A stretch of 64,000 nucleotides of DNA from an uncultured Alphaproteobacteria bacterium (GCA_937988775.1 CALKHP010000030.1:360946-424945), one strand, 5' to 3'; shown: positions 8,295 through 16,728, counted from the stretch's first letter. Numbers and translations: made by a program. Notes: generated by a model from the letters alone, not told the origin.

Positions 8295-9569
8295 ATGACC
8301 GCCACCAAGCTCCATCGCCGCGCGATCCTCGCCGGGCTCGGCACCACGCTCACCCTGCCCGGCAGCGCCGTCGCGGCACCGGCGCAGCCCTCGCTGCAAG
8401 CCGCGATCGAGGCCGCGACGCGCGCTGGACAGCCGTTCCGCCTGCCGCTGTCGGTCAAGCTCGCCGGGCCGCTGCAATTGCCCGATGGCGCGCATCTCAT
8501 CGGCGAGCCGGGCCGCAGCCGCGTGATGCTCGATGGCGCGGGCTTGCGGGCAAGCGGACTGCGCCGCCTGACGCTGGAGGGCGTGACGCTGATCGGGCCG
8601 GGAGAGCCGACCGGCGCGCTTGCCCGTTTCAACGCGATCGAGCACCTCGACATCCGCGATTGCCGCTTTCTCGCGGCGGCCGGCAACGGGCTCGAGTTGC
8701 AATCCTGCGGCGGGCGCGTCCGCGACAGCGCCTTCGAGGGCATCGGCCGCGTCGGGCTGTTCGCGCAGGACTCGCGCGGCCTCACCATCGAGGGCAACCG
8801 GGTGACACGCTGCGGCGATAACGGCATCCAGCTGTTCCGCTCCGCCAAGGGCGATGATGGCAGCATCATCCGCGCCAACCGGGTCAGCGAGATCCGGGCC
8901 GATTCCGGCGGCAGCGGCCAATATGGCAATGGCATCGCGCTGTTCAGGGCCGGCGGCGTCATCGTCGACGGCAACGTGATCCGGGCCTGCGCCTATTCGG
9001 CGGTGCGCAACAATGGCGGCGACAACGTCACGATCAGCAACAATAACTGCGCCGGGCTCGGCGAGACGGCGCTTTATGCCGAATTCGCCTTCCAGGGCGT
9101 GGTGTTCAGCGGCAACACCGTCGATGGCGCGCTCGCCGGCATCTCGATCGCCAATTTCCGCGACGAGGGCGGCCGGCTGGCGAGCGTCAGCGGCAACCTG
9201 CTGCGCAATCTCGTGCGCCGCCCGCACCCGGCGACCGGAATGCCGGCCGGCGGCGTCGGCATCGCCGTCGAAGGCGATGTCGCCATCACCGGCAACACGA
9301 TCGAGAAGGCGGCGCTCGTCGGACTGGCGCTCGGCTGGGGGCCGAGCCTGCGCGATGTCTCGGCCACCGGCAACATCATCCGCGATGCCGCCACCGGTAT
9401 CACCGTCTCGGTGGCGGAAGGCGCCGAGGGCGCGCTGATCGCCAACAACCTGATCAGCGGCGCCAAGATCGCCATCCAGGGCATGACCTGGGACAAGCCG
9501 GCGACCGGCGACCTGACGCGCGAGACGCCGCCGCCGCAGATCAAGATCAGCGGAAACCTGGTGCGGTAA
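8295..9569 (+). CDS. TIGR03808-type Tat-exported beta-helix repeat protein
   Basis: Encodes 424 residues. A Tat-like leader (HRRAILAGLGTTLTLPGSAVA) precedes a right-handed parallel beta-helix built of short repeats such as GNRVTRCGDNGIQLF, GNVIRACAYSAVRNNGG and GNTIEKAALVGLALGWG. The arrangement is that of the uncharacterised TIGR03808 family, found mainly in Rhizobiales. The fold suggests polysaccharide binding or lyase activity, but no catalytic residues can be assigned. It is followed after 50 bases by the spermidine-synthase-like gene and probably shares its transcript. Confidence 0.85.
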   Translation: MTATKLHRRAILAGLGTTLTLPGSAVAAPAQPSLQAAIEAATRAGQPFRLPLSVKLAGPLQLPDGAHLIGEPGRSRVMLDGAGLRASGLRRLTLEGVTLIGPGEPTGALARFNAIEHLDIRDCRFLAAAGNGLELQSCGGRVRDSAFEGIGRVGLFAQDSRGLTIEGNRVTRCGDNGIQLFRSAKGDDGSIIRANRVSEIRADSGGSGQYGNGIALFRAGGVIVDGNVIRACAYSAVRNNGGDNVTISNNNCAGLGETALYAEFAFQGVVFSGNTVDGALAGISIANFRDEGGRLASVSGNLLRNLVRRPHPATGMPAGGVGIAVEGDVAITGNTIEKAALVGLALGWGPSLRDVSATGNIIRDAATGITVSVAEGAEGALIANNLISGAKIAIQGMTWDKPATGDLTRETPPPQIKISGNLVR

Positions 9570-9619
9570 CGGCCGAGGGCGGCTATAGCGCCATCATCCC
9601 CCATCACGAGGCGCTGACG

Positions 9620-10372
9620 ATGATCCCCCGCATCCTGATCGATACCGCAGCCATTCCGGGCGGCGGGTCCTTGCGCCTGATCCGGCGCGGCGACGAATTC
9701 TCGATCATGTCGGGCGCGATCGAGCTGATGAACAGCCGGCTGAGCGGCTCCGAGGAAGCGCTGGCGACGCTGGCCGCCGAGCGGCTGCGCCACGTCAGCC
9801 AGCCGCGCATCCTGATCGGCGGGCTCGGCATGGGCTTCACCCTGCGCGCGGCGCTGGCGGCGTTCGGGCCTGAGGCGGCGCTCACCGTGGTGGAACTGGT
9901 GCCGGCCGTGATCGCCTGGGCGCGCGGGCCGATGGCGGAGCTGTTCGCCGGCAGTCTCGACGACGCGCGCGTCACCCTGCGCGAGGCCGATGTCGGCACT
10001 GTCATCGCCGCCGAAAAGGCGGCGTGGGATGCGATCCTGCTCGATGTCGATAACGGGCCGGAGGGCCTGATGCGGACGGAAAACGACGCGCTCTATGCCT
10101 ATCGTGGGCTCGGCCTCGCCCGTGACGCGCTGCGGCCGGGCGGCGTGCTCGCGGTGTGGTCGTCAGGCGTCGACGGCGATTTCACGCAGCGGCTGAAGGA
10201 TTCCGGCTTCGCGGTGCAGGAGGTTGCGACTCGCGCCAGCGTCAAGCGCCGGGGCGCGCGCCATACGATCTGGCTCGCGACGCCCGCCGCCGAGGCGAGC
10301 GTCAGGCCGCAGCGCCGGAAAGCAGCCCGGCCGGGCGCAGCGCGCCGACCTCGATCCGGTTCCAGTTCCTGA
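9620..10372 (+). CDS. Spermidine-synthase-like methyltransferase-fold protein
   Basis: Encodes 250 residues with a Rossmann methyltransferase fold: GGLGMGFTLRAAL (glycine-rich loop), VVELVPAVIAWA (acidic end of strand 2), AILLDVDNGPEGL (strand 4) and LRPGGVLAVWSS (strand 5). This is the spermidine synthase superfamily pattern, but the usual putrescine-binding N-terminal domain is short, so polyamine synthesis is not assured. The last 71 bases overlap the end of the asparaginase gene on the opposite strand; the corresponding tail is Arg/Ala-rich and looks non-conserved. Confidence 0.82.
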   Translation: MIPRILIDTAAIPGGGSLRLIRRGDEFSIMSGAIELMNSRLSGSEEALATLAAERLRHVSQPRILIGGLGMGFTLRAALAAFGPEAALTVVELVPAVIAWARGPMAELFAGSLDDARVTLREADVGTVIAAEKAAWDAILLDVDNGPEGLMRTENDALYAYRGLGLARDALRPGGVLAVWSSGVDGDFTQRLKDSGFAVQEVATRASVKRRGARHTIWLATPAAEASVRPQRRKAARPGAARRPRSGSSS

Positions 10373-11321
10373 GCACCGGCGTCAGGTGCGGCTGCACGGC
10401 AGCTGTCTCCGTGTCGTCCAGCGTCAGGAAGCGCGCGATCAGCGCCGCCATCACCACTTCCGCGGCGCGCGTGGCGCCATCGTCGATCTTGAGCGCGAGG
10501 CCGAGCCCGAGTTCGGGGAAGGTGGCGCAGAACACGCCCTCGGCGCCGGTCTTGGTGAAGGCGCGCTCGCGCAGGGCCTCCATGATCTCGGTATCGAAGC
10601 GCCGCGTGCCGGCGACCATGAACGGCGCGCTCGCCACCGCCTTGCGGATGCGCGCCGCAGCCTTGGCCCGCTCCGGGCCGACGCCATGCCCGGTGCCGAA
10701 GCGCGCGAAGCCGAGCGCCAGCGCTTCGAGCGGCACGGCATAGGTCGGGATCGAGCAGCCATCGGTGCCGGCGATCGCCACATCATGGGCGGCACCGGTG
10801 ATCTCGCTCATCGCGGCGCGCACGGCCTGCTGCACCGGATGTTCGCGCCCGACATAGCCTTTCGGGTCGACCTCCAGCCCGCCGCAGGCGAGGCAGATGA
10901 AGCCGGAATGCTTGCCGGAACAGTTGTTGTTGAGCGCGGTCGGCTCGCCATGCGCGCCGGCCAGTTTTCGCGTCGCGGCATCGTACATCGGCCAATGCGC
11001 GCCGCATTCGAGGCATTCCGGCCCCTGCCCGGCCTTGACGAGGATGCCGAGGGCGGTCGCGACATGCTCCGGCTCGCCGTTATGCGAGGCGCAGCACAGC
11101 GCGATCTCGGCCTCGGTCAGGCCATAGCGGTCGGCGGCGCCGCTCTCGATCAGCGGCAGCGCCTGGAAGCCCTTGACGGCGGAGCGCGGAAACACCGGCT
11201 GCGCCACTTCGCCGAGCGCCAGCACCGGCTTGCCATCGGCATCGTAGACGGCGACCGCGCCGCGATGGCGCGATTCCACCTGCCCGCCGCGCAGCACCTC
11301 GACCAGAACCGGATTGTCCAT
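10302..11321 (-). CDS. Class 3 (R. etli ReAV-like) L-asparaginase
   Basis: Encodes 339 residues of the asparaginase II family (PF06089), which hydrolyses L-asparagine to aspartate and ammonia. The landmarks of the R. etli ReAV structure can be seen: PRSAVKGF with a Ser-x-x-Lys pair (Ser47, Lys50), CCASHNGE with Ser79, NNNCSGKHSG (Cys134, Lys137) and GTDGCSIPTYA (Asp187, Cys189), the last two forming the zinc site. Numbering is within one residue of ReAV. No signal peptide is seen, so it is cytoplasmic. It overlaps the preceding plus-strand gene tail to tail by 71 bases. Confidence 0.93.
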   Translation of the reverse strand: MDNPVLVEVLRGGQVESRHRGAVAVYDADGKPVLALGEVAQPVFPRSAVKGFQALPLIESGAADRYGLTEAEIALCCASHNGEPEHVATALGILVKAGQGPECLECGAHWPMYDAATRKLAGAHGEPTALNNNCSGKHSGFICLACGGLEVDPKGYVGREHPVQQAVRAAMSEITGAAHDVAIAGTDGCSIPTYAVPLEALALGFARFGTGHGVGPERAKAAARIRKAVASAPFMVAGTRRFDTEIMEALRERAFTKTGAEGVFCATFPELGLGLALKIDDGATRAAEVVMAALIARFLTLDDTETAAVQPHLTPVLRNWNRIEVGALRPAGLLSGAAA

Positions 11322-11379
11322 CGCTCGTCCCTCCCTCTCCCGCCTTCCGGCATAAGCCCGAAGCGCCCGCCATGGAAGC

Positions 11380-11486
11380 CTAGAGCAAAATCGAATTATG
11401 CCGAGCCAGTTGGCTCGGCATAATTCGATGAATTTGCTCGCTTATTCGAAGGCGGAGCGAGTTCGCAACTGACGAACTCGCTCTAG
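11380..11486 (-). repeat. 107-bp two-hairpin intergenic repeat, copy 1
   Basis: Starts and ends with CTAGAG/CTCTAG. It contains an 18-base-pair hairpin (11390-11429, loop AGTT, arms around ATGCCGAGCC) and an 11-base-pair hairpin (arms GAGCGAGTTCG and CGAACTCGCTC). Reverse-complemented, it aligns along its whole length with the 107-bp element at 27524-27630 and with a diverged one at 39507-39612. The strand given is relative to those copies. It lies between the asparaginase gene and the binding-protein gene. Confidence 0.85.
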
Positions 11487-11543
11487 CATGGCCTTTCCCG
11501 ATCGGTCGGCGCTGTCCCGGCGCGCAAGGCAGCCAAAAAAATA

Positions 11544-11570
11544 CCGGGCGGTGGAAGACCCACCGCCCGG
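11544..11570 (-). terminator. Strong terminator after the ABC binding-protein gene
   Basis: A perfect 11-base-pair stem (CCGGGCGGTGG / CCACCGCCCGG) with a 5-base loop is followed on the minus strand by TATTTTTTT (plus strand 11535-11543). It lies 25 bases after the stop of the gene at 11595. A shorter T-rich run on the plus side (CTTTTCT) suggests it could act in both directions. Confidence 0.85.
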
Positions 11571-11594
11571 CTTTTCTCATGCGATCGCTCGGGA

Positions 11595-13214
11595 TCAGGC
11601 CGGCTTGACGGCGTCCATGTCGAGCTGCCAGCCGGCCGCGGTCAGCGGCAGCTTGGCGAGCGAGTCGCGCACGGCGATCTGGTAGATCGGCTGGAACAGG
11701 ATGACGTAGTTCGCCTGATCGACCATCGCCTTCTGGTACTCGACCCAGAGGTCGGACTGCTTCTTGAGGTCGAGTTCGCCGGCTGCCTGGTGGACGAGCT
11801 TGACGAGATCGGCCGGCGGCGTCCAGTGCACGCGCTTGGCGACGCGCTCGACGGTGGCCGCCGCCCAGAGCAGGTTTTCCACCGCCGGCGGGTTCCAGAA
11901 GGTCAGCACGCCGCCCTGTGCCTTGCCACCGGTATAGGTGGTGCGCAGGTTGACCTGGTCCATCGGCGCGAGCTTCACCTTGATGTTGATCTTGGCGAGG
12001 TCGCTCTGGATCTTCTGGCCGAGCGTCTGGTAGTTCAGGCCGGCGATGGCGGCGTTGCCATAGGCGATCTCGAACTCGAAACCGTCGGCGAGCCCGGCCT
12101 TCTGCAGCAGTTGCTTGGCCTTCTCGGGGTCGTGGCGGAAGCCGATCTCCTTGGCGATCTCCTTGGTCGAGCCGGAAACGCCGATCGGCAGGAAGCTCGC
12201 CGGCCGGACGGCCGCGCCGCCGAGCAGGCCGTCGATGATGCCGTCATAGTCGATGCCGTAGCCGATGGCCTGGCGGGCTTCCTTGACGGCGAGCGCCTTG
12301 TTGAACTCGGGCTCCTGCGTCACCGCCATATAGACGAAGTCGAGGCTGGTCAGCCCTTCGAGGCGAACCTTGGGCTCGGATTTCAGGGTGGCGATCTGCT
12401 CGGGGATCAGGTTGAAGGCGATGTCGATATCGCCGCGGCGGATGGCGAGGAGCTGGGCCGCGCTATCGGCGATGTGGCGGATGACCACGCGCTCGAACGG
12501 CGGCTTGCCGGCCCAGTAATGCTCGTTGCGCACGAGCTGGATCTGGGCGTTGCGCTCCCAGCGCACCAGCTTGTAGGCACCGGCGCCGGCCGAGTTGCTG
12601 TTCAGCCAGGTCGTCGCCTTGTCCTTGGTCTTGGCATCCTTGCCGGCCACGCCGCCATGCTCCTCGACGAGCTTGCGGTCGTAGATGACGAAGCCGGGCG
12701 CGGCCAGGATGTTCAGGATCGGCTGGGTCGGGTCCTTGAGGATCAGGTCGACGGTCTTGGCGTCGACGATCTCGGTGCGGTCGAGATGCGCGATGTACTG
12801 CGCCGTCTGGTCGCCGAGATGCAGCACGCGGTCCATCGACCACTTGACGTCTTCCGCCGTCATCGGATTGCCGCTGGCGAATTTGACGCCCTCGCGCAGC
12901 GTGAAGCGCCAGCCCTTGCCGTCCGGCGTCTTCTCCCATTTGGTGGCGAGCGCCGGCTTGAGGTGGACGTAATCGCCCGGCGACATCGTCACCAGCATGT
13001 CGTAGGCGGCGCGCAGCGTCATCGGCGGCGTGTACTGCGCCTGACGGGCGGGATCGAGCGTGATGGTGTCGCTGATGTCGATGCCGATCACCAGCGTGGT
13101 CTTGTCGCTTGCCGCGAACACGCGCTCGGGCAGGCCCGCCACGATCGCCGCACCGCCCACGCCGAGCAGCTTCGCCAGGTCGCGCCGGTTCATCCAGCCA
13201 GTCTTGTTCGTCAT
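11595..13214 (-). CDS. Peptide/nickel-type ABC transporter substrate-binding protein
   Basis: Encodes 539 residues of the SBP_bac_5 (DppA/OppA) family. The leader MNRRDLAKLLGVGGAAIVAG is Tat-like (NRRD) and ends near VFAAS. The mature protein has typical segments: LDPARQAQYTP, LRAAYDMLVT, FTLREGVKFASGNPMTAEDVKWS, and FWNPPAVENLLWA near the end. The ATG at 13214 has GGGAGA eight bases upstream. It stands alone, separated by 190 bases from the operon carrying its presumed permeases and ATPase (20776-24790). A shared operator sequence links the two. The ligand is unknown; members of this family also import sugars, opines and other small molecules. Confidence 0.92.
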   Translation of the reverse strand: MTNKTGWMNRRDLAKLLGVGGAAIVAGLPERVFAASDKTTLVIGIDISDTITLDPARQAQYTPPMTLRAAYDMLVTMSPGDYVHLKPALATKWEKTPDGKGWRFTLREGVKFASGNPMTAEDVKWSMDRVLHLGDQTAQYIAHLDRTEIVDAKTVDLILKDPTQPILNILAAPGFVIYDRKLVEEHGGVAGKDAKTKDKATTWLNSNSAGAGAYKLVRWERNAQIQLVRNEHYWAGKPPFERVVIRHIADSAAQLLAIRRGDIDIAFNLIPEQIATLKSEPKVRLEGLTSLDFVYMAVTQEPEFNKALAVKEARQAIGYGIDYDGIIDGLLGGAAVRPASFLPIGVSGSTKEIAKEIGFRHDPEKAKQLLQKAGLADGFEFEIAYGNAAIAGLNYQTLGQKIQSDLAKINIKVKLAPMDQVNLRTTYTGGKAQGGVLTFWNPPAVENLLWAAATVERVAKRVHWTPPADLVKLVHQAAGELDLKKQSDLWVEYQKAMVDQANYVILFQPIYQIAVRDSLAKLPLTAAGWQLDMDAVKPA

Positions 13215-13268
13215 GTCGTTCTCCCTCTTCCCCGTTTTAAGACGCCCGCATTCCGTGGGGGCCTTTGC

Positions 13269-13284
13269 TTTAGATCGATCCAAC
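13269..13284 (-). promoter_or_regulatory. LacI-type operator in front of the binding-protein gene
   Basis: TTTAGATCGATCCAAC is an imperfect palindrome centred on CG (13276-13277), the usual form of LacI/GalR family operators. It matches 14 of 16 positions of the site at 24887-24904 read on the minus strand. It lies 55 bases before the start at 13214. A TTGACA (minus strand, 13314-13319) lies upstream, with a poor -10 region at the expected spacing, so repression would block the start of transcription. Confidence 0.65.
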
Positions 13285-13333
13285 AAGCCCGGACAGCCCG
13301 AGCGTGCCGTTGTTGTCAACTTGTCCGACTTCA

Positions 13334-13378
13334 CGCTAGAGCATGACCGCGCAAAGTGGAAGCCGGATTTCCCGCCCG
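13334..13378. repeat. Fragment of a Rhizobiales GAGCATG...AAGTGG repeat
   Basis: GCTAGAGCATGACCGCGCAAAGTGGAAGCCGG-like sequence resembles the dispersed palindromic element of Rhizobiales whose core reads AGAGCATGATC...AAAAGTGG-AACCGG. Only one arm is present, so it looks like a remnant. It lies between the SDR/MaoC operon end (13404) and the promoter of the binding-protein gene. Confidence 0.4.
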
Positions 13379-13403
13379 CCGATATGCGTGTCGCCGCAAG
13401 CGG

Positions 13404-13880
13404 TCACGCCGCATCGGTTGGCCTGAAGCGCCCGAGCAAGGTCGTCTCGCCGGCATGCACTTCCGTGCCATCCTGCTTGGTGACGGAAAAGCCGAGATTG
13501 ACCAGCGGCTGCCCCTTGCTGGAGACGCGCTTGCCGATCACCCTGACCGCGACGCCGATGCGGTCGCCGGCCACGATCGGCCCCTTGAACTTCCACGTCC
13601 AGCCGAACGAGGCGACGACCATGATCTGGACCGGCGCGCGGTTCTTGAGCCCGTCGGCGAGCGCAAGCACCAGCAGCCCATGGGCGATGCGGCCGGGAAA
13701 ACCCTGCTCGCGCGCGAATTCGTCATCCATATGCACATCGAACAGGTCGCCTGAGAGCCCGGCGAAGGACACGATATGCGTCTCCGTCACCACCAGCTTG
13801 CTCGTGGTGTAATGGTCGCCGGCCTCGATATCCTCGAACCAGTATTGGCCCGGTGCCAGCAGTCGTCCTTGCGCGTTCAT
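13404..13880 (-). CDS. MaoC-like hydratase (last gene of the catabolic operon)
   Basis: Encodes 158 residues with a hot-dog fold. The hydratase-2 motif reads FAGLSGDLFDVHMDD: catalytic Asp45 and His50 are kept, but the usual Asn-Pro between them is Phe-Asp. RIAHGLLVLALADGL follows. Members add water to enoyl-CoA esters; the changed motif hints at an unusual substrate. The ATG at 13880 overlaps the stop of the SDR gene by one base (TGATG) and AGGAGA lies just upstream; a GTG three bases earlier is an alternative. It is translationally coupled to the SDR. Confidence 0.9.
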   Translation of the reverse strand: MNAQGRLLAPGQYWFEDIEAGDHYTTSKLVVTETHIVSFAGLSGDLFDVHMDDEFAREQGFPGRIAHGLLVLALADGLKNRAPVQIMVVASFGWTWKFKGPIVAGDRIGVAVRVIGKRVSSKGQPLVNLGFSVTKQDGTEVHAGETTLLGRFRPTDAA

Positions 13881-14653
13881 CACAGTCTCCTGATCGCGAG
13901 GCCGCCATCGACACGGACGACCTCGCCGGTGGAATAGGGAAAGGCGCCGGAAGCAAGCCCGGCCACCGCTACGCCGACATCATCCGGCTCGCCCCAGCGC
14001 GCGATCGGCGTCAGGCCCTGCGCGAACAGTTTGTCGTAGCGTTCGCGCGCCACCGCGGTCATCTGCGTGCGCACGATGCCTGGGCGCACCTCGTAGGCAT
14101 TGATGCCAGCCTCCGCGAGACGCACGGCATAGAGTTGCGTCATCATGGCGAGGCCAGTCTTGGAGATGCAGTATTCGGCCCGGTCGGTCGAGACGAACTC
14201 GACATTGATCGAGGAAATGGTGACGACGCTGCGGAACCGGCTCGTCGGTGCGGCGATCATGCGCCGGGCAACAGCCTGCGTCAGGAAGAACGGCCCGCGC
14301 AGGTTGATGGCGATCAGGCGGTCGAAGCTCTCGGGCGTCGTCTCCAGCATGTCGCCGCGCTTTGCAACCGAGATGCCGGCATTGTTGACGAGGCAATCGA
14401 GGCCGCCAAACGCATCCCAGGCCGAGGCAGCCAGCGTCTCGAGCCCGGCGACATCGCCGATATTGGCGCGCACCGCCACCGCCTTGCCGCCGGCTTTCTC
14501 GATCTCGGCGACGGTGTCGTCGAGTTCGCGCGAATCCGGCAGGTCGTTGACCACGACATTGAAGCCGCCGCGCGCCAGCGCCACCGCAATGGCCCGGCCG
14601 ATGCCGCGCCCGGCGCCGGTGACCAGCGCATTGCCTTTCGATCCCGAACTCAT
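13880..14653 (-). CDS. SDR family NAD(P)-dependent oxidoreductase (FabG-like)
   Basis: Encodes 257 residues of a classical short-chain dehydrogenase. It has the cofactor motif TGAGRGIG (residues 12-19), NNAG (90-93), the catalytic serine in TISSIN, and YCISK with Tyr161 and Lys165. The end reads TGEVVRVDGG, the common SDR C-terminal motif. It oxidises or reduces a hydroxyl/keto group, here probably on a pathway intermediate. It starts 12 bases after the TIM-barrel gene and overlaps the MaoC gene, so it belongs to the same operon. Cofactor and substrate preference are not clear. Confidence 0.92.
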   Translation of the reverse strand: MSSGSKGNALVTGAGRGIGRAIAVALARGGFNVVVNDLPDSRELDDTVAEIEKAGGKAVAVRANIGDVAGLETLAASAWDAFGGLDCLVNNAGISVAKRGDMLETTPESFDRLIAINLRGPFFLTQAVARRMIAAPTSRFRSVVTISSINVEFVSTDRAEYCISKTGLAMMTQLYAVRLAEAGINAYEVRPGIVRTQMTAVARERYDKLFAQGLTPIARWGEPDDVGVAVAGLASGAFPYSTGEVVRVDGGLAIRRL

Positions 14654-14665
14654 CGTTTCAAACCC

Positions 14666-15541
14666 TCAACAGACGCTCTGGAAGCGTTCGGCGCAGACAG
14701 AAAGCGTGTCCTTGGCCTCGCGCCGCCACCAATTCGCAGCGGAAAAAATCTCGCATTCGACCGCGCCGGCAAAGCCCGCGCGCTCGACCCCGGCGCGCAT
14801 GCCGGCAATATCGATGACGCCATCGCCCATCATGCCGCGGTCGAGCAGCATGTCGGTGGTCGGCACCAGCCAGTCGCAGACATGGAAGGCGAGGATGCGC
14901 CCGCCCTGCCCGGCGCGCGCGATGCTCGCCGCCAGCGCCGGGTCCCACCACACGTGATAGCAATCGACCGCGACGCCGATGCCGCCATCGCCCGCCGGAT
15001 CGAGCGCATCGCAAATGTCGAGCGCCTCGGCGAGCGTGGTCAGGCACGAGCGGTCGCCGGCATACATCGGATGCAGCGGCTCGAGCGCCAGCGCCACGCC
15101 GAGCGTGCGCGCCTCCTCAAGCAGCGCGCCGATGCCGTCGCTAACCTGCGCGCGCGCACCCGCCAGATCGCGCGAGCCCGGCGGCAGGCTGCCGACGACC
15201 ATGATGAAGCAGGCGGCGTTCAGCGTCGCGGCATCGCGCAGCGCGCGGCGGTTGTCCTCGATCGCGGCACGCGCGCCCTCGACCGTCGCAGCCGGAAAGT
15301 AAGTGCTGCGGCAATAGCCCGAAACCGCCAGACCGGCATCGGCAATGTGGCGCGCGATCGCCTGCACGTCCGCGCCCTCGATCTCGCGGCGCCACGGCGC
15401 GATGGCGCCGAAGCCGGCACGTGCGACCTGATCGATCACCGTCGCGATCGGCGCACGGTGGCCGAGCGTGGCGGTATTGATCGCGCACAGGTCGAGCCGG
15501 CCCCGCAGCGCGCGCGGGGCAGCGTTGGCGGCAGCGTTCAT
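14666..15541 (-). CDS. Sugar phosphate isomerase/epimerase-like TIM-barrel enzyme
   Basis: Encodes 291 residues of the xylose-isomerase-like TIM barrel family (PF01261). The sequence LCAINTATLGHRAPIATVIDQVARAGF, LALEPLHPMYAGDRS, GIGVAVDCYHVWWDP and AFHVCDWLVP carries the metal-binding acidic and histidine residues expected at strand ends. The family includes isomerases, epimerases and 3-dehydroshikimate dehydratases. With the shikimate-dehydrogenase-like gene upstream, a dehydratase or isomerase step on a ring or hydroxyacid is plausible but unproved. A GTG at 15550, overlapping the previous stop, is an alternative start. Confidence 0.85.
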   Translation of the reverse strand: MNAAANAAPRALRGRLDLCAINTATLGHRAPIATVIDQVARAGFGAIAPWRREIEGADVQAIARHIADAGLAVSGYCRSTYFPAATVEGARAAIEDNRRALRDAATLNAACFIMVVGSLPPGSRDLAGARAQVSDGIGALLEEARTLGVALALEPLHPMYAGDRSCLTTLAEALDICDALDPAGDGGIGVAVDCYHVWWDPALAASIARAGQGGRILAFHVCDWLVPTTDMLLDRGMMGDGVIDIAGMRAGVERAGFAGAVECEIFSAANWWRREAKDTLSVCAERFQSVC

Positions 15542-15546
15542 CGGCC

Positions 15547-16728
15547 TCACACGCCGTAAAAGGCGAGAAAACGCCGCATGCGGGCGCTGGCATCGGCCGG
15601 GTCGGCGAGCAGGCCGGCCTGATCGGCAAGCTTGAAGATGTCGCAGAAATACGGCAGCGGCCGCATCGCCTGCTGGCCGCCGACCATGACCGGGTGGTCC
15701 TGATGGCCGTTGAGGTAAGCCAGGAACACCACGCCGGTCTTGTAGAAGCGCGTCGGCGCCCGGAAGATCAGGCGCGACAGCGGCACGGTCGGCGCCATCA
15801 GCGCGTCGTAGCGGGCGCGGTCGCCGGCCGCCAACGCTGCGAGCGCGCTCGATGCCGCCGGCGCGATGGCGTCGAAGATGCCGAGCAGCGCGTGCGAAAA
15901 ACCCTGTTCGTCGCCGGCGATCAGTTCGGGGTAGTTGAAATCGTCGCCGCTATACATCTTGACGCCGGCCGGCAGGCGACGGCGCATGGTGACTTCCTTG
16001 GCGTCGTCGAGCAGCGAAATCTTGATGCCGTCGACCTTGGCCGCGCTGTCGGAAATCACGCCGAGCGCGGTTTCCATGGTGTCCTCGAAACGCTCGCCGC
16101 CCCAATAGCCGGCGAGCGCGGGGTCGAACATGTCGCCGAGCCAATGCAGGATCACCGGCTTGTCGGCCTCGGCGAGCACGCGGGCATAGACCTTGCGGTA
16201 ATCGTCCGGGCTTTTGGCGACGCGCGCCAGCGCCCGGCTCGCCATCAGGATGATGCGGCCGCCGAGCTTCTGGATGGCGTGCATCTGCGTGAGATAAGCG
16301 GCGACGACATCGTCGATCGAGCGCGCATCGGCCGGATCGAGCTGTTCAGTGCCACAGCCGGAGAAGATCAGCGCCTCGGGCAGGTCGCGCGTCTCGGCGA
16401 GCGTGCGCCCGATCAGCTCGAGCGCGCCGTGCCAGTCGAGCCCCATGCCGCGCTGCGCCGTGTCCATCGCCTCGGCGATGCCGAGGCCGAGCCCGATCAG
16501 GTGGCGGCGATAGGCGATGGTGCGCGGCCAATCGAGCACCGGCTTGCCGCTCGGCTCGGTGGCCGTGAACGGATCGGCGACGACATGGGCGGCCGAAAAC
16601 GCCACCCGGTTGAAGGCGCGCGCCGGTTTGGCGATCGGCAGCGGCTCGCCGCGCAGGCGATAGACCGACAGCGAGCCGTCGGCGGCGGGCAGGCGAAGCT
16701 CGGTCGCACTGATATGCGTGTCGTTCAT
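15547..16728 (-). CDS. DUF993 dihydrodipicolinate-synthase-like aldolase family protein
   Basis: Encodes 393 residues of DUF993 (PF06187), a TIM-barrel family with no established reaction. The segment KVDGIKISLLDDAKEV resembles the VGIKE strand that holds the Schiff-base lysine of DHDPS/NAL aldolases, making Lys236 the likely catalytic residue. Other conserved-looking stretches are LIFSGCGTEQLDP, VILHWLGDMFDPALAGYWGG and VKMYSGDDFNYPELIAGDEQGFSHALLGIFDAIAP. The ATG at 16728 overlaps the acyl-CoA dehydrogenase stop (ATGA). A lyase or aldol reaction in the pathway is inferred. The function of the family is not known to me. Confidence 0.88.
   Translation of the reverse strand: MNDTHISATELRLPAADGSLSVYRLRGEPLPIAKPARAFNRVAFSAAHVVADPFTATEPSGKPVLDWPRTIAYRRHLIGLGLGIAEAMDTAQRGMGLDWHGALELIGRTLAETRDLPEALIFSGCGTEQLDPADARSIDDVVAAYLTQMHAIQKLGGRIILMASRALARVAKSPDDYRKVYARVLAEADKPVILHWLGDMFDPALAGYWGGERFEDTMETALGVISDSAAKVDGIKISLLDDAKEVTMRRRLPAGVKMYSGDDFNYPELIAGDEQGFSHALLGIFDAIAPAASSALAALAAGDRARYDALMAPTVPLSRLIFRAPTRFYKTGVVFLAYLNGHQDHPVMVGGQQAMRPLPYFCDIFKLADQAGLLADPADASARMRRFLAFYGV

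Noticed and set aside
11380..11486. The long hairpin as a transcription terminator
   Set aside because: No T-run follows either arm and the same structure recurs elsewhere as a full 107-bp element, so it is better described as a repeat; a clear terminator lies at 11544-11570.
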